In this document: one piece after another, positions 27,180 through 34,945 of the stretch
Layout: every line of letters begins with the position of its first letter
How positions within the stretch are numbered: position 1 is the stretch's first letter
The notes under the pieces: model-generated
The model's input: the letters and a program-made list of their open reading frames with translations, nothing else
Told to the model about the DNA's origin: nothing
Database searches by the model: none
Program-made: the position numbers and the translations under genes
Source of the DNA: Thiotrichales bacterium
Lineage (GTDB): Bacteria > Pseudomonadota > Gammaproteobacteria > Thiomicrospirales > Thiomicrospiraceae
Reading direction: 5' to 3'
Assembly (NCBI GenBank): GCA_016938655.1
Contig: JAFGUG010000031.1
Span: forward strand, 98,653 to 162,652
Length of the DNA stretch: 64,000 nucleotides

Positions 27180-28433
27180 ATGTGCAATCTTTGTGATATT
27201 AACGAACAATCAGCCAAAGAAGAGTATAAATTTAACCCTGCCAAAGGAAGACGAGAATTCATTCTTGATAGTTTAGCGACAGCCGGTGGTTTAGCGGCCG
27301 CAATGAGTATTCCTATGGATGCTTTGGCTAAAATGGAAATGCCCGAAGATGAAGTGGTGCGTATTGGTTACCTACCCATCACCGATGCCAGTGCGCTATT
27401 AGTTGCCCATGCGATGGGTTTCTTTGAAGATGAAGGGCTTAAGGTTGAAAAGCCAACCCTTATCCGTGGTTGGTCGCCATTAATTGAAGGGTTTGCCGCT
27501 AAGAAATTTAATCTAGTTCATTTCCTAAAACCCATTCCTGTTTGGATGCGATACAACAATAAATTCCCAGTTAAAATTACCGGTTGGGCACATACCAACG
27601 GTTCAGGTTTAGTGGTGGGTAAACACACCGGAGTTGAAAAATTTGAAGAACTAGGTGGGAAACAAATTGCTGTGCCTTACTGGTACTCAATGCACAACGT
27701 GGTTCTACAAATGGCGCTTAAAAATGCCGGACTAGAACCGGTGATTCAAGACCAAACTGATCCACTGAAACCGAACCAAGTGAACCTACAAATTATGCCA
27801 CCGCCTGATATGCCACCAGCATTAGCGGCTAAGAAAATTGATGCTTATATTGTGGCTGAACCGTTCAATGCAGCGGGTGAAGTGTTGGCGGGTGCTAAAA
27901 TGCTTCGTTTTACCGGTGATGTTTGGAAAAACCACCCATGCTGTGTGGTTTGTATGCACGATGAGCACGTCGATAAGAAAAAAGAGTGGTCTCAAAAAGT
28001 CATGAATGCCGTTGTTCGAGGTGCGTTATATGCACAAGAGAACAAGGCAGAAGTGGCGCACATGCTGTCCCGAGAAGGTAAAAAATACCTTCCTATGAAA
28101 GCGAAAGTCGTGCTTAAAGCCATGACAGATTATGCGCCTGAACATTACGCTGAACCTGATGCTATTAAGCATGAAGATTGGGGGGTGGGGCGTATTGACT
28201 TTAACCCTTATCCTTATCCAACAGCCACTAAATTTATTATAGATGAATTAAAAGACACCTTGGTTGCGGGTGATAAGAGCTTCTTAAACGATCTTGATAC
28301 CGATTTTGTTGTTAAAGATTTGGTGAACTACGATTACGTTAAAAATGCGATGGATAAGTTTGAGGTTTGGGATAAAGTGCCTGGCGTTAATCCTGAGAAC
28401 CCAACCGTTCGTGAAGAGGTGTTTGTATTATGA
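27180..28433 (+). CDS. Tat-exported substrate-binding protein of the ABC importer, cysteine-rich
   Basis: A 417-residue periplasmic binding protein of the NrtA/CmpA/SsuA superfamily (IGYLPITDASALLVAHAMGFFEDEGLKVE is the family opening). Export is probably by Tat: GRREFIL has the twin Arg at 24-25 followed by a hydrophobic stretch. Two features are unusual. A CxxC (MCNLC, Cys2 and Cys5) precedes the Tat motif, and the mature domain has HPCCVVCMH (His252, Cys254, Cys255, Cys258, His260), which could bind a metal or thiol-reactive ligand. The end overlaps the permease start by 4 bp. With cyanase nearby, cyanate is a candidate ligand, but nitrate, bicarbonate, thiocyanate or an organosulfur compound are not excluded. 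Confidence 0.85.
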   Translation: MCNLCDINEQSAKEEYKFNPAKGRREFILDSLATAGGLAAAMSIPMDALAKMEMPEDEVVRIGYLPITDASALLVAHAMGFFEDEGLKVEKPTLIRGWSPLIEGFAAKKFNLVHFLKPIPVWMRYNNKFPVKITGWAHTNGSGLVVGKHTGVEKFEELGGKQIAVPYWYSMHNVVLQMALKNAGLEPVIQDQTDPLKPNQVNLQIMPPPDMPPALAAKKIDAYIVAEPFNAAGEVLAGAKMLRFTGDVWKNHPCCVVCMHDEHVDKKKEWSQKVMNAVVRGALYAQENKAEVAHMLSREGKKYLPMKAKVVLKAMTDYAPEHYAEPDAIKHEDWGVGRIDFNPYPYPTATKFIIDELKDTLVAGDKSFLNDLDTDFVVKDLVNYDYVKNAMDKFEVWDKVPGVNPENPTVREEVFVL

Positions 28434-29269
28434 GTGAAGCAGTCATAGCAAAACAGGCACCGAGTTTCTCTTTTAGCCAGCTGAAGGCTGGTTTTAAAAA
28501 ATTGCCGACCAGCGTTCAAAACTTTTTAAATGCGACTTTAGGGATGGGAATCCTGTTGTTACTATGGTGGATTGGTGGGGTTTTAATTGAATCTAATCCA
28601 GATACCGAGGCGTTTGCTGGATTTGCCCCCGGTCCGGCCTTTACCGCGCTGGCTTACTTAATTGAAACCGGTTCTATTTGGGAAACCATCTACTCGAGTT
28701 TATACCGTATTATTATCGGTCTATTCTGGGGGATAGTAATCGGGGTTCCAGTTGGGGTTTTAGTGGGTTACTTTTTGGCGGTTCGTCAAGTAGCCAACAT
28801 GCCATTTCAGTTTTTACGTATGATCAGTCCTTTGGCATGGATGCCGATTGCAGTATTAGCGTTTGAAACTTGGGACAATGCGATTATCTTCTTGTTGATT
28901 ATGGCAACCGTTTGGCCAATCATTTTTGGGACGGCGCACGGTGTTCAGCGTATCGATCCAAACTGGTTTAGCGTGGCTAAAAACTTAGGTGCGGATGGCT
29001 TCCAAATGCTACGTCGCGTCATTATGCCAGCGATTGCTCAAGATGTATTTGCCGGAATTCGCTTAGCGATTGGTGTGGCATGGGTTGTATTGGTACCGGC
29101 TGAATATCTTGGTGTAACATCGGGTCTTGGGTACGCTATTAACGATGCACGTGACACCTTGGATTACGACTCGTTAGCCGCTATCGTGGTGGTCATCGGA
29201 ATCATTGGTTACTTATTAGATGCCATTGCGGTTCTATTAATTAAACGTTATTCATGGCGTGTAGAATAA
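28430..29269 (+). CDS. ABC importer permease (SsuC/NrtB/CynB type)
   Basis: Inner-membrane subunit with five to six transmembrane segments in 279 residues. The ATPase-docking EAA loop is visible as AKNLGADGFQMLRRVIMPAIAQDVFAGIRLAIGVAWVVLVPAEYLG (conserved G at three residues after LGA). It overlaps the binding-protein gene by ATGA, so the three importer genes are one translationally coupled operon. A GPAF motif follows the first membrane segment, as in the nitrate/taurine permease family. Substrate as for the binding protein: unassigned. Confidence 0.92.
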   Translation: MSEAVIAKQAPSFSFSQLKAGFKKLPTSVQNFLNATLGMGILLLLWWIGGVLIESNPDTEAFAGFAPGPAFTALAYLIETGSIWETIYSSLYRIIIGLFWGIVIGVPVGVLVGYFLAVRQVANMPFQFLRMISPLAWMPIAVLAFETWDNAIIFLLIMATVWPIIFGTAHGVQRIDPNWFSVAKNLGADGFQMLRRVIMPAIAQDVFAGIRLAIGVAWVVLVPAEYLGVTSGLGYAINDARDTLDYDSLAAIVVVIGIIGYLLDAIAVLLIKRYSWRVE

Positions 29270-29289
29270 ATAGAATTGTTAAATTTGAT

Positions 29290-29523
29290 TTAATTTTGTA
29301 ACGATTGAGGATGCATTTCCTCAATCGTTAAGATGCTATCTAAAGGCCACGCATCTCCATCGGTGGTTATTAAAAGCTCTCTTCCTTCTCTTACAACTAA
29401 ATTCTGAATAACGATTCGCATTTTTTGTACCCGATTCTCATCAATACGCAGAGTCAACAATAACTCTGTCCGTCTCATTGCTGCAATCTCTAAACGATCA
29501 TAATCTTGGCAAGAAATTCCCAT
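29290..29523 (-). CDS. Rof-like Rho-binding antiterminator
   Basis: A 77-residue protein resembling E. coli Rof (YaeO), which binds Rho and blocks Rho-dependent termination. The N-terminal ISCQDYDRLEIAAMRRTELLLTL matches INCDDYDNLELA of Rof in spacing and character, and the C-terminal WPLDSILTIEEM matches its RELRLDKITSF strand. It is an Sm-like beta barrel in the known family. It lies between the importer operon and the sigma-54 activator on the opposite strand. A strong 12-bp hairpin covers its last codons. Confidence 0.68.
   Translation of the reverse strand: MGISCQDYDRLEIAAMRRTELLLTLRIDENRVQKMRIVIQNLVVREGRELLITTDGDAWPLDSILTIEEMHPQSLQN
29300..29329. other. Perfect 12-bp-stem hairpin at the importer/Rof junction
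   Basis: AACGATTGAGGA pairs exactly with TCCTCAATCGTT around TGCATT. It starts 31 bp after the permease stop and overlaps the 3' end of the Rof-like gene. No T-run follows on either strand, so it may protect an mRNA end rather than terminate. Confidence 0.7.
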
Positions 29524-29623
29524 ATTTTAAACTCCAATTCTTTAGGTTTAACAATCAAAATGATACTATGAATTCAACTTTTTAATAGATAAAACCCAGC
29601 AGAAAAGGGTTGTAGGTTACCGT

Positions 29624-31429
29624 GTGAAACAAGTCGAACATTTAGATATCGCCAACCATTCAGAATACATTGTGATCAAAGAGGCGGCTGAACAAATTGA
29701 GCACGCCTACGAACCTCAAAAAGCAATTCGTACCATTCTTAGTTTAATCTCCCGTCAAATGGGATTAAACCGAGGACGTATTCTACTGGAAGAGGGTGAC
29801 TCTGGTTTTTTACACGTTGCTTACTCTTTCGGTCTGACAGAGGAAGAAATTCAACGAAGCCGTTTTTCAATGGGGGAAGGCATCTCCGGTAAGGTTATGC
29901 ATACAGGGACGCCTATGATTGTCTCGGACATTGATAAAGAGGATGACTATTTGTTTAGAACCGTTGATCGAAGCACACTGCCATCTGAAACCGTGGCTTT
30001 CATTGCAACGCCTATTATCAGAGGAGGAGTAACGATTGGGGTTCTGGCAGTAAACCGTTTAACAAAACGTTCACGAAGTTTTGATAAAGATTTAGGTCTG
30101 TTAAAGCTGATTTCTCTATTTATCAGTGAAATACTCTCCGTGCATAGCATGCTACAAAAGCAGACTCAGATTTTAAAAGAAGAGAATGAACAGCTTCGTT
30201 CTATGGCTTTAGGGCAAGGCAGTCAGTTCGGAATTATTGGTGAGAGCTCAGCACTCATGGTGGCCTTAAATAAAGTCTCTCGTGCGGTTAATACCTCAGT
30301 CACGGTTTTGTTAAAAGGGGAGTCGGGTACGGGTAAAGAGCGTTTTTCAAGAATGCTACACTTAGCCTCGCACCGCCAAGATGGCCCTTTTATTGCCATT
30401 AACTGTGCCGCCATACCTGAAGAGCTGTTGGAATCTGAATTGTTTGGGCATGAAAAAGGCGCGTTTACTGGTGCGATTCAAATGAAACAGGGAAAAATTG
30501 AGTTAGCCAATAAAGGCACGCTTTTTTTAGATGAGATTGGTGACTTGGATTTAAGTTTACAGGCCAAACTGTTACGAGTCCTAGAAGAACGCAGTATTAC
30601 TCGGATTGGTGGTACTCGACCGATTCCAATTGATGCACGAATTATTGTGGCATCCCATAAGAACTTACAAGATTCGGTCAATCAAAAAACGTTTCGTTTG
30701 GATCTGTTTTATCGCCTTAACGTTTTTCCAATTATGTTGCCACCTCTGCGTGAACGTGATGGCGACATTCGCTTATTGGCGAGGCACTTTCTTAACCAAG
30801 CAAACCAAGAGTATCAGTCGTCTGCAATATTTGATCAAGGTGCATTGAATTTCTTGGAAAGTTACGATTGGCCTGGGAACATCAGGCAGCTTGAAAACGT
30901 GATAAAAAGATCGGTTTTGCTGGCTGACGATAACCGGTTTATTACGGCGCCTTTAATTGAAAATATCATTATTGATGAAAGTGGCATCATACATAACACC
31001 AGTAATGAGCGTGTGCCTTCGGATGCACAAAGCTACTCTGCTGAATCAAATTTTTCACATGGGCAGCATTCGCATGATGCTTTCCATCACCAGCCATTTA
31101 GCCAGCCACAAACCCACAATCAAGGATATACCACTCAAACTTACTCGAATAACAGTGCGTTTTCTGCCAACTTAGTTTCCTCGCACCAAGAGAGTGGGCT
31201 GCCATCTTTTGCGGATTCTCGTGCGCACAATACTATGCCTAATGGGCCTGAACCGTTTAAGCAACAGACAGGTGATAAACGTAACTATTGGCGTGTGTCA
31301 GAAGATGAAAGCACGCTTTTGCAACAGGCACTTGAGGCTGCAAGGGGGAACAAAACCCAAGCAGCCTCAATGCTTAACATGACACCCAGACAGTTCAGCT
31401 ACCGATTAAAAAAGTTAAAGCTTGAGTAG
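29624..31429 (+). CDS. Sigma-54-dependent transcriptional activator (GAF, AAA+, Fis-HTH)
   Basis: NifA-like enhancer-binding protein of 601 residues. Domain order: N-terminal GAF sensor (about 25-180), central AAA+ domain (about 205-445) with Walker A GESGTGKE near 232, sigma-54-contacting loop GAFTGA near 279, Walker B LFLDEIGDL and the R-finger region, then a poorly conserved linker rich in Ser, His and Gln (about 455-555), and a Fis-type helix-turn-helix at the end (NKTQAASMLNMTPRQFSYRLKK). Start is GTG at 29624. It lies between two operons that carry -24/-12 promoters and is their likely regulator. The GAF ligand is unknown; no Cys metal site is seen. Confidence 0.92.
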   Translation: MKQVEHLDIANHSEYIVIKEAAEQIEHAYEPQKAIRTILSLISRQMGLNRGRILLEEGDSGFLHVAYSFGLTEEEIQRSRFSMGEGISGKVMHTGTPMIVSDIDKEDDYLFRTVDRSTLPSETVAFIATPIIRGGVTIGVLAVNRLTKRSRSFDKDLGLLKLISLFISEILSVHSMLQKQTQILKEENEQLRSMALGQGSQFGIIGESSALMVALNKVSRAVNTSVTVLLKGESGTGKERFSRMLHLASHRQDGPFIAINCAAIPEELLESELFGHEKGAFTGAIQMKQGKIELANKGTLFLDEIGDLDLSLQAKLLRVLEERSITRIGGTRPIPIDARIIVASHKNLQDSVNQKTFRLDLFYRLNVFPIMLPPLRERDGDIRLLARHFLNQANQEYQSSAIFDQGALNFLESYDWPGNIRQLENVIKRSVLLADDNRFITAPLIENIIIDESGIIHNTSNERVPSDAQSYSAESNFSHGQHSHDAFHHQPFSQPQTHNQGYTTQTYSNNSAFSANLVSSHQESGLPSFADSRAHNTMPNGPEPFKQQTGDKRNYWRVSEDESTLLQQALEAARGNKTQAASMLNMTPRQFSYRLKKLKLE

Positions 31430-31485
31430 TTTCTTTCTGTTTAGTGACTAAAATTTATTAAATGATGGTTGAAAAACAGACTTTT

Positions 31486-31508
31486 AAAAAAAGGGGCTTA
31501 AAGCCCCT
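31486..31508. terminator. Bidirectional terminator between activator and rubredoxin genes
   Basis: AGGGGCTT/AAGCCCCT hairpin with an A-run upstream, which is a T-run on the minus strand after the rubredoxin-reductase gene. Confidence 0.85.
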
Positions 31509-31542
31509 AAATTTACTTTTTTAAATGTTAAGTGACTTCACT

Positions 31543-32907
31543 TTAAGACGAATAAAGCTCAGCATACATTTGGTTAGCCGATTTCACAAGGTCACCGCTT
31601 AGTGCAAACCCAGAGACTTCATCCCCATCTTTATATAACAGTTTTTGGTTCTCTCCAATCTCAACAGAGGTTTCCCAGTGGCCGTGGGTTGCAACTAACG
31701 GTGGGCTTAACATAATAGATAGGCTTGGGGTTTTCGTTTTAATCAGTGTAGGCAATAAGTTAAAGTGTGCGGTTGCATCTCCGTATAAAAAGGAAGCTAG
31801 CGCTTTAACTTGACGTCTAATAGGCTCTAAATAGGCTTGCACGACACCGTTTAGTTCAGCACAATCACCAATCGCAAACACGTCAGGGTTACTGGTTTGA
31901 CACTGCTCATTAATGCACACGCCTAAATTGGTCTTTAATTTAGCTTTCTTAGCCAAATCTATATTGGGTTGAATGCCTATGGCGGCCAAAACGAGGTCGG
32001 TTTCATACGTTTCACCTTGGTCGGTTTTAAGCATGTAACCGGAATCGGTTTTATTCATCTCCTTAAGTTCAGAGTTGAAAATCAGGTTTACACCTCGATC
32101 TTTGAGTTTAGCCTCTAAATTGTTGGATATCCCTTCTGGCATAATTTGACTCATTAAGTGCGAGCCACGAATCAACATATCCACTTCGATACCAAAAGAG
32201 CTTAAATCTTCAGCCAGCTCGGTTGCAATTAAGCCACCGCCGACTAGCGTCACCTTTTTAATGCTTTGCAGTGTTTTATAAAACTTTTTGTAAGCCGCTA
32301 AATCATTAATGGTTACCATCTCATGACCGGCATCGCCGTCCACTTTTGGCATCATGGCTTTGGCACCGGTGGCTATAATCAATTTATCGTAACTAAAGCT
32401 TCCGGTTGTGGTCATGACTTTTTTGCGAGTGGTATTAATCGACATGACTTTGGTTTGAACTTTAACCCCTAATTCCAGTTCGGCGGCTTTTTCGTTTGCG
32501 GTGGCCTCCGGTAAGTCGTCCGGCGTGCGGTTTTGACTCAAAGCCATTGATAACGCCGGCTTTGGGTAAACCGTGCCATCATCTGCAGTCAGAAGAGTAA
32601 TCACAGCCTCTGAATTAGACTGGCGAATCGCCTCAGCCGCTTGCCAGCCGGCGTAACCTGAACCGATAATTAATATATCGGCTTTGTTGCTGACTTTACG
32701 TTTTGGCTGGTCACTTGAAGCGGATTTTTTATTGGGGTCAATCAGCACAAAGTCGGATTTGCTTACAAGACAAAGTGGGCAGTACCAATCATCAGGAATA
32801 TCTTCAAAACGGGTACCTGGTGCTAGGCCTGAATCTTCGTCGCCAAGTTCCTCGTCGTAGATTAGACCGCACGTTTTACAAATATATTTCTGAAAGGGCA
32901 TGCTCAT
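31543..32907 (-). CDS. Rubredoxin fused to NADH:rubredoxin oxidoreductase
   Basis: A 454-residue fusion. The first 50 residues are a rubredoxin with iron ligands C10, C13, C43 and C46 (CKTCG and CPLC). After a short linker comes an FAD/NAD(P) oxidoreductase of the AlkT/NorW type: FAD motif [19 protein letters not shown] (about 75), NAD motif [17 protein letters not shown] (about 215) and the second FAD motif FAIGDCAEL (about 335). It should pass electrons from NAD(P)H to its own rubredoxin and on to a partner. ATG at 32907 follows AGGAGA. It is last in the osmC-flavoprotein-rubredoxin operon, only 9 bp after the flavoprotein gene. Confidence 0.92.
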   Translation of the reverse strand: MSMPFQKYICKTCGLIYDEELGDEDSGLAPGTRFEDIPDDWYCPLCLVSKSDFVLIDPNKKSASSDQPKRKVSNKADILIIGSGYAGWQAAEAIRQSNSEAVITLLTADDGTVYPKPALSMALSQNRTPDDLPEATANEKAAELELGVKVQTKVMSINTTRKKVMTTTGSFSYDKLIIATGAKAMMPKVDGDAGHEMVTINDLAAYKKFYKTLQSIKKVTLVGGGLIATELAEDLSSFGIEVDMLIRGSHLMSQIMPEGISNNLEAKLKDRGVNLIFNSELKEMNKTDSGYMLKTDQGETYETDLVLAAIGIQPNIDLAKKAKLKTNLGVCINEQCQTSNPDVFAIGDCAELNGVVQAYLEPIRRQVKALASFLYGDATAHFNLLPTLIKTKTPSLSIMLSPPLVATHGHWETSVEIGENQKLLYKDGDEVSGFALSGDLVKSANQMYAELYSS

Positions 32908-32916
32908 TTTTCTCTC

Positions 32917-34005
32917 CTAAGCCGCTTCTTCAATGCGAGCAATTTCTTTTCTTAAATGCTTGATTGATGGGGTAACAATAATGACAAAATAAGCTTCACG
33001 TTGTTTACGATGCGCAACCGCATCTACAATATAACCTTTGGCACCAGCGTGTTGCATAACGGAATCGGCCGCTCGTTTACATAATTCTGCGCCTAATAAG
33101 CGAGCTTCAAGAACCGATTTAATGTACTCTTCGCCTTCGGTATAAGGTTCTTCACATAAACTTTGAATAAACTCTAAAGCATCTTCAAGTTCTTCTTGCA
33201 TCTCCTCGGGTGAGTCATCCAAGTATTCATTGATTTCAGACAACGTTAAGTTTGACTTGTTCATGTCATTGACGGCACCTTGAATAACGCCTGCAGCCAT
33301 ACCCGTTTGTAACAAGATGAAACCCGCTTTCATTTTTTTCAACATGGGCCCGACTGGATCTGCTAAAAGGTATTTTTTTGGTAAAAATGCATTATCAAAA
33401 ATCAAAGCATAGGTACCGGTTCCTTCCATACCTACAAACTCAACCAATTGCTTCATGGTTAAACCTTCTAAGTCGCAAGGGACTAAAGCCATCGCATCAC
33501 GAGCAGCCTGGCCATTTTTGTCTAAGACGTGAAAAATTGCCCCAAAATAATGTTTGCTTGAACCTTCCAAAAGGTTAGATACCCAAGGGAGTGTGCCATT
33601 GATAATATAGCCATCTTCAGTCTCTTCAGCGGTTAACTTTAACTCTTCAATCCCACCGAAATGTTTCATAGGATTAGACAAAGCAGTTGCACCAAATACG
33701 TCACCATTCACCATTTTCGGTAACACTTCTTCTTTAAGCCATGCATTATCAGAGTTTTCGATGTACCAAGCGCATACTGTCTGTGCCCACATCATAAATC
33801 CAGTCGACATACACTCTTCTGAGACCTTCGCCATGTCTGCAATGGTGCTAAACAGGTCTAAGTTTCCGTTGTTCTGAGAGGGAATGTGGTGACGAAATGC
33901 CCCTGCTTTTCCCAGTTTATCAAGAACTTCCGTTGTGTAGGTTCCATGGTCAATGGTCACGGTGAGTGGTTTTAAATCGTTTTTTACAATTTGATCAATC
34001 ATCAT
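32917..34005 (-). CDS. Acyl-CoA-dehydrogenase-like flavoprotein
   Basis: About 362 residues with the acyl-CoA dehydrogenase fold: helical N-terminal domain (LDKLGKAGAFRHHIP), beta-barrel middle (GATALSNPMKHFGG, LKLTAEETEDGYIINGTLPWVSN) and C-terminal helices. The start is set at the ATG at 34005 (MMIDQIVKND), preceded by GGAGA; a 16-residue longer frame lacks a ribosome site. The usual catalytic Glu is hard to place, and the context (rubredoxin reductase, no CoA ligase, thiolase or ETF genes) favours a DszC/SfnB-like monooxygenase over a true CoA-ester dehydrogenase. That is inference. A palindrome variant lies in the short gap before it. Confidence 0.8.
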   Translation of the reverse strand: MMIDQIVKNDLKPLTVTIDHGTYTTEVLDKLGKAGAFRHHIPSQNNGNLDLFSTIADMAKVSEECMSTGFMMWAQTVCAWYIENSDNAWLKEEVLPKMVNGDVFGATALSNPMKHFGGIEELKLTAEETEDGYIINGTLPWVSNLLEGSSKHYFGAIFHVLDKNGQAARDAMALVPCDLEGLTMKQLVEFVGMEGTGTYALIFDNAFLPKKYLLADPVGPMLKKMKAGFILLQTGMAAGVIQGAVNDMNKSNLTLSEINEYLDDSPEEMQEELEDALEFIQSLCEEPYTEGEEYIKSVLEARLLGAELCKRAADSVMQHAGAKGYIVDAVAHRKQREAYFVIIVTPSIKHLRKEIARIEEAA

Positions 34006-34021
34006 ATTTCTCCGAAACTCA

Positions 34022-34031
34022 ACAGGCCTGG
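34022..34031. repeat. HIP-like core copy 13 (8 of 10)
   Basis: ACAGGCCTGG in the gap between osmC-like and flavoprotein genes; core intact. Confidence 0.7.
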
Positions 34032-34064
34032 TATTTGTAGATTTCAGTACCAAGCCTAATTAAA

Positions 34065-34607
34065 TTAATCTACTAATTTGCCCGACATAGTCACAGCATT
34101 TAGATACGTGTTTGCCACTGGAGACCACTTCATTGCGTGCGCCACTAACTCTTCTAATACTTCTTTAGGTGTGCCTGGGGATTCAATTGTGAACATGGCT
34201 CGAACTTCAGTTACTCCCAGTTTCTTATTTGGATCTAAATCACCTGTACCCCAGACAGCGGTAATATTAATGTCACCTTCTAATTCCACTTCTAATTTTG
34301 TTAAAGGAATACCCTGATTGGTCGCATTTGCCTGAACACCGACTGATAAACATGATCCCAAAGAGAGTAATGCCATTTCAGAAGGGTTTGGGGCAGTATC
34401 TTCACCGAGAAGAATGGGAGGTTCATCAACAACGATAGGGTCTAGGTTACGAATGTAATTCAAATTTTTAAATTGCCCTTCAAGAACAGTTTTACTTTTT
34501 AATGTTTTAATTGTGTCAGGTGCCGCTTTACCGGCTTCGCCTAGCTTTCCTAAGCCTTTCATATCAATTGGACGTAAACAAGATGGGATGTGAACTGTAT
34601 CAGTCAT
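34065..34607 (-). CDS. OsmC-family protein lacking the second catalytic cysteine
   Basis: A 180-residue OsmC/Ohr-fold protein. Classical members reduce organic hydroperoxides with two Cys. The first, C86 in LGSCLSVGVQANA, is present; the second, normally in a CPV/CPYS motif, is Ser162 in KWSPVANTYLN. So the peroxidase cycle would need another partner, or the protein does something else with its single thiol. It begins the operon osmC-flavoprotein-rubredoxin/reductase, behind a sigma-54 type promoter (34674-34689). ATG at 34607 follows AAGGAG. Confidence 0.87.
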   Translation of the reverse strand: MTDTVHIPSCLRPIDMKGLGKLGEAGKAAPDTIKTLKSKTVLEGQFKNLNYIRNLDPIVVDEPPILLGEDTAPNPSEMALLSLGSCLSVGVQANATNQGIPLTKLEVELEGDINITAVWGTGDLDPNKKLGVTEVRAMFTIESPGTPKEVLEELVAHAMKWSPVANTYLNAVTMSGKLVD

Positions 34608-34673
34608 ATAAGACTCCTTTAAAAAAAGTAATTTAATGTTTAATTTCGAATGCTCGAAAGTTGAATCTTGTGT

Positions 34674-34689
34674 AGCTTTTAAAGTGCCA
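34674..34689 (-). promoter_or_regulatory. Sigma-54 (-24/-12) promoter of the osmC-flavoprotein-rubredoxin operon
   Basis: On the minus strand TGGCACTTTAAAAGCT, with GG and GC exactly 10 bp apart; nearly the same as the importer promoter at 26282. It ends 67 bp upstream of the osmC-like start. Confidence 0.72.
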
Positions 34690-34798
34690 GTTTTTTATTA
34701 ACTTATTATTTACATATACTTAAATACTACTATTAAACCTATTTATTAATTAATTTTATAAAATGTATGTAAATGTAATGTTGATTGTATGTTTTTTG

Positions 34799-34839
34799 TT
34801 ACAATTAATTACAATTGTTTATTTTTGTAAGGTTTGTAA
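34799..34839. repeat. TTACAA/TTGTAA repeat cluster (candidate activator site)
   Basis: TTACAA at 34799-34804 and 34809-34814 (10-bp period), mirrored by TTGTAA at 34825-34830 and 34834-34839, forming a large imperfect palindrome between two divergent sigma-54 promoters. Confidence 0.6.
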
Positions 34840-34895
34840 TCTATGTTTGCCGTCATTTTCTATAAAAAGATAGCAAAAACAATTACTTAAATTTA

Positions 34896-34911
34896 TGGCA
34901 TGTGCCTTGCT
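34896..34911 (+). promoter_or_regulatory. Sigma-54 (-24/-12) promoter of cynS
   Basis: TGGCATGTGCCTTGCT, an almost perfect match to TGGCACGN4TTGCW with GG-N10-GC spacing. Predicted start about 34923, 23 nt ahead of the cynS ATG. Confidence 0.85.
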
Positions 34912-34945
34912 TTAGTGGCTTTGAATTTTAATTAAGGAGAAGTTT

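Larger units (their letters stand above)
34608..34945. other. Divergent regulatory region between the osmC operon and cynS
   Basis: A 338-bp, very AT-rich non-coding stretch with a sigma-54 promoter facing each way (34674-34689 minus; 34896-34911 plus) and a cluster of TTACAA/TTGTAA elements between them (34799-34839). Also ATGTATGTAAATGTAATG around 34763-34780, resembling the repeats at 26148-26185. One shared activator site could serve both promoters. Confidence 0.75.

Noticed and set aside
32917..34053. Flavoprotein start at 34053
   Set aside because: GGAGA precedes the ATG at 34005; the upstream extension spans the palindrome variant in the gap and has no ribosome site.
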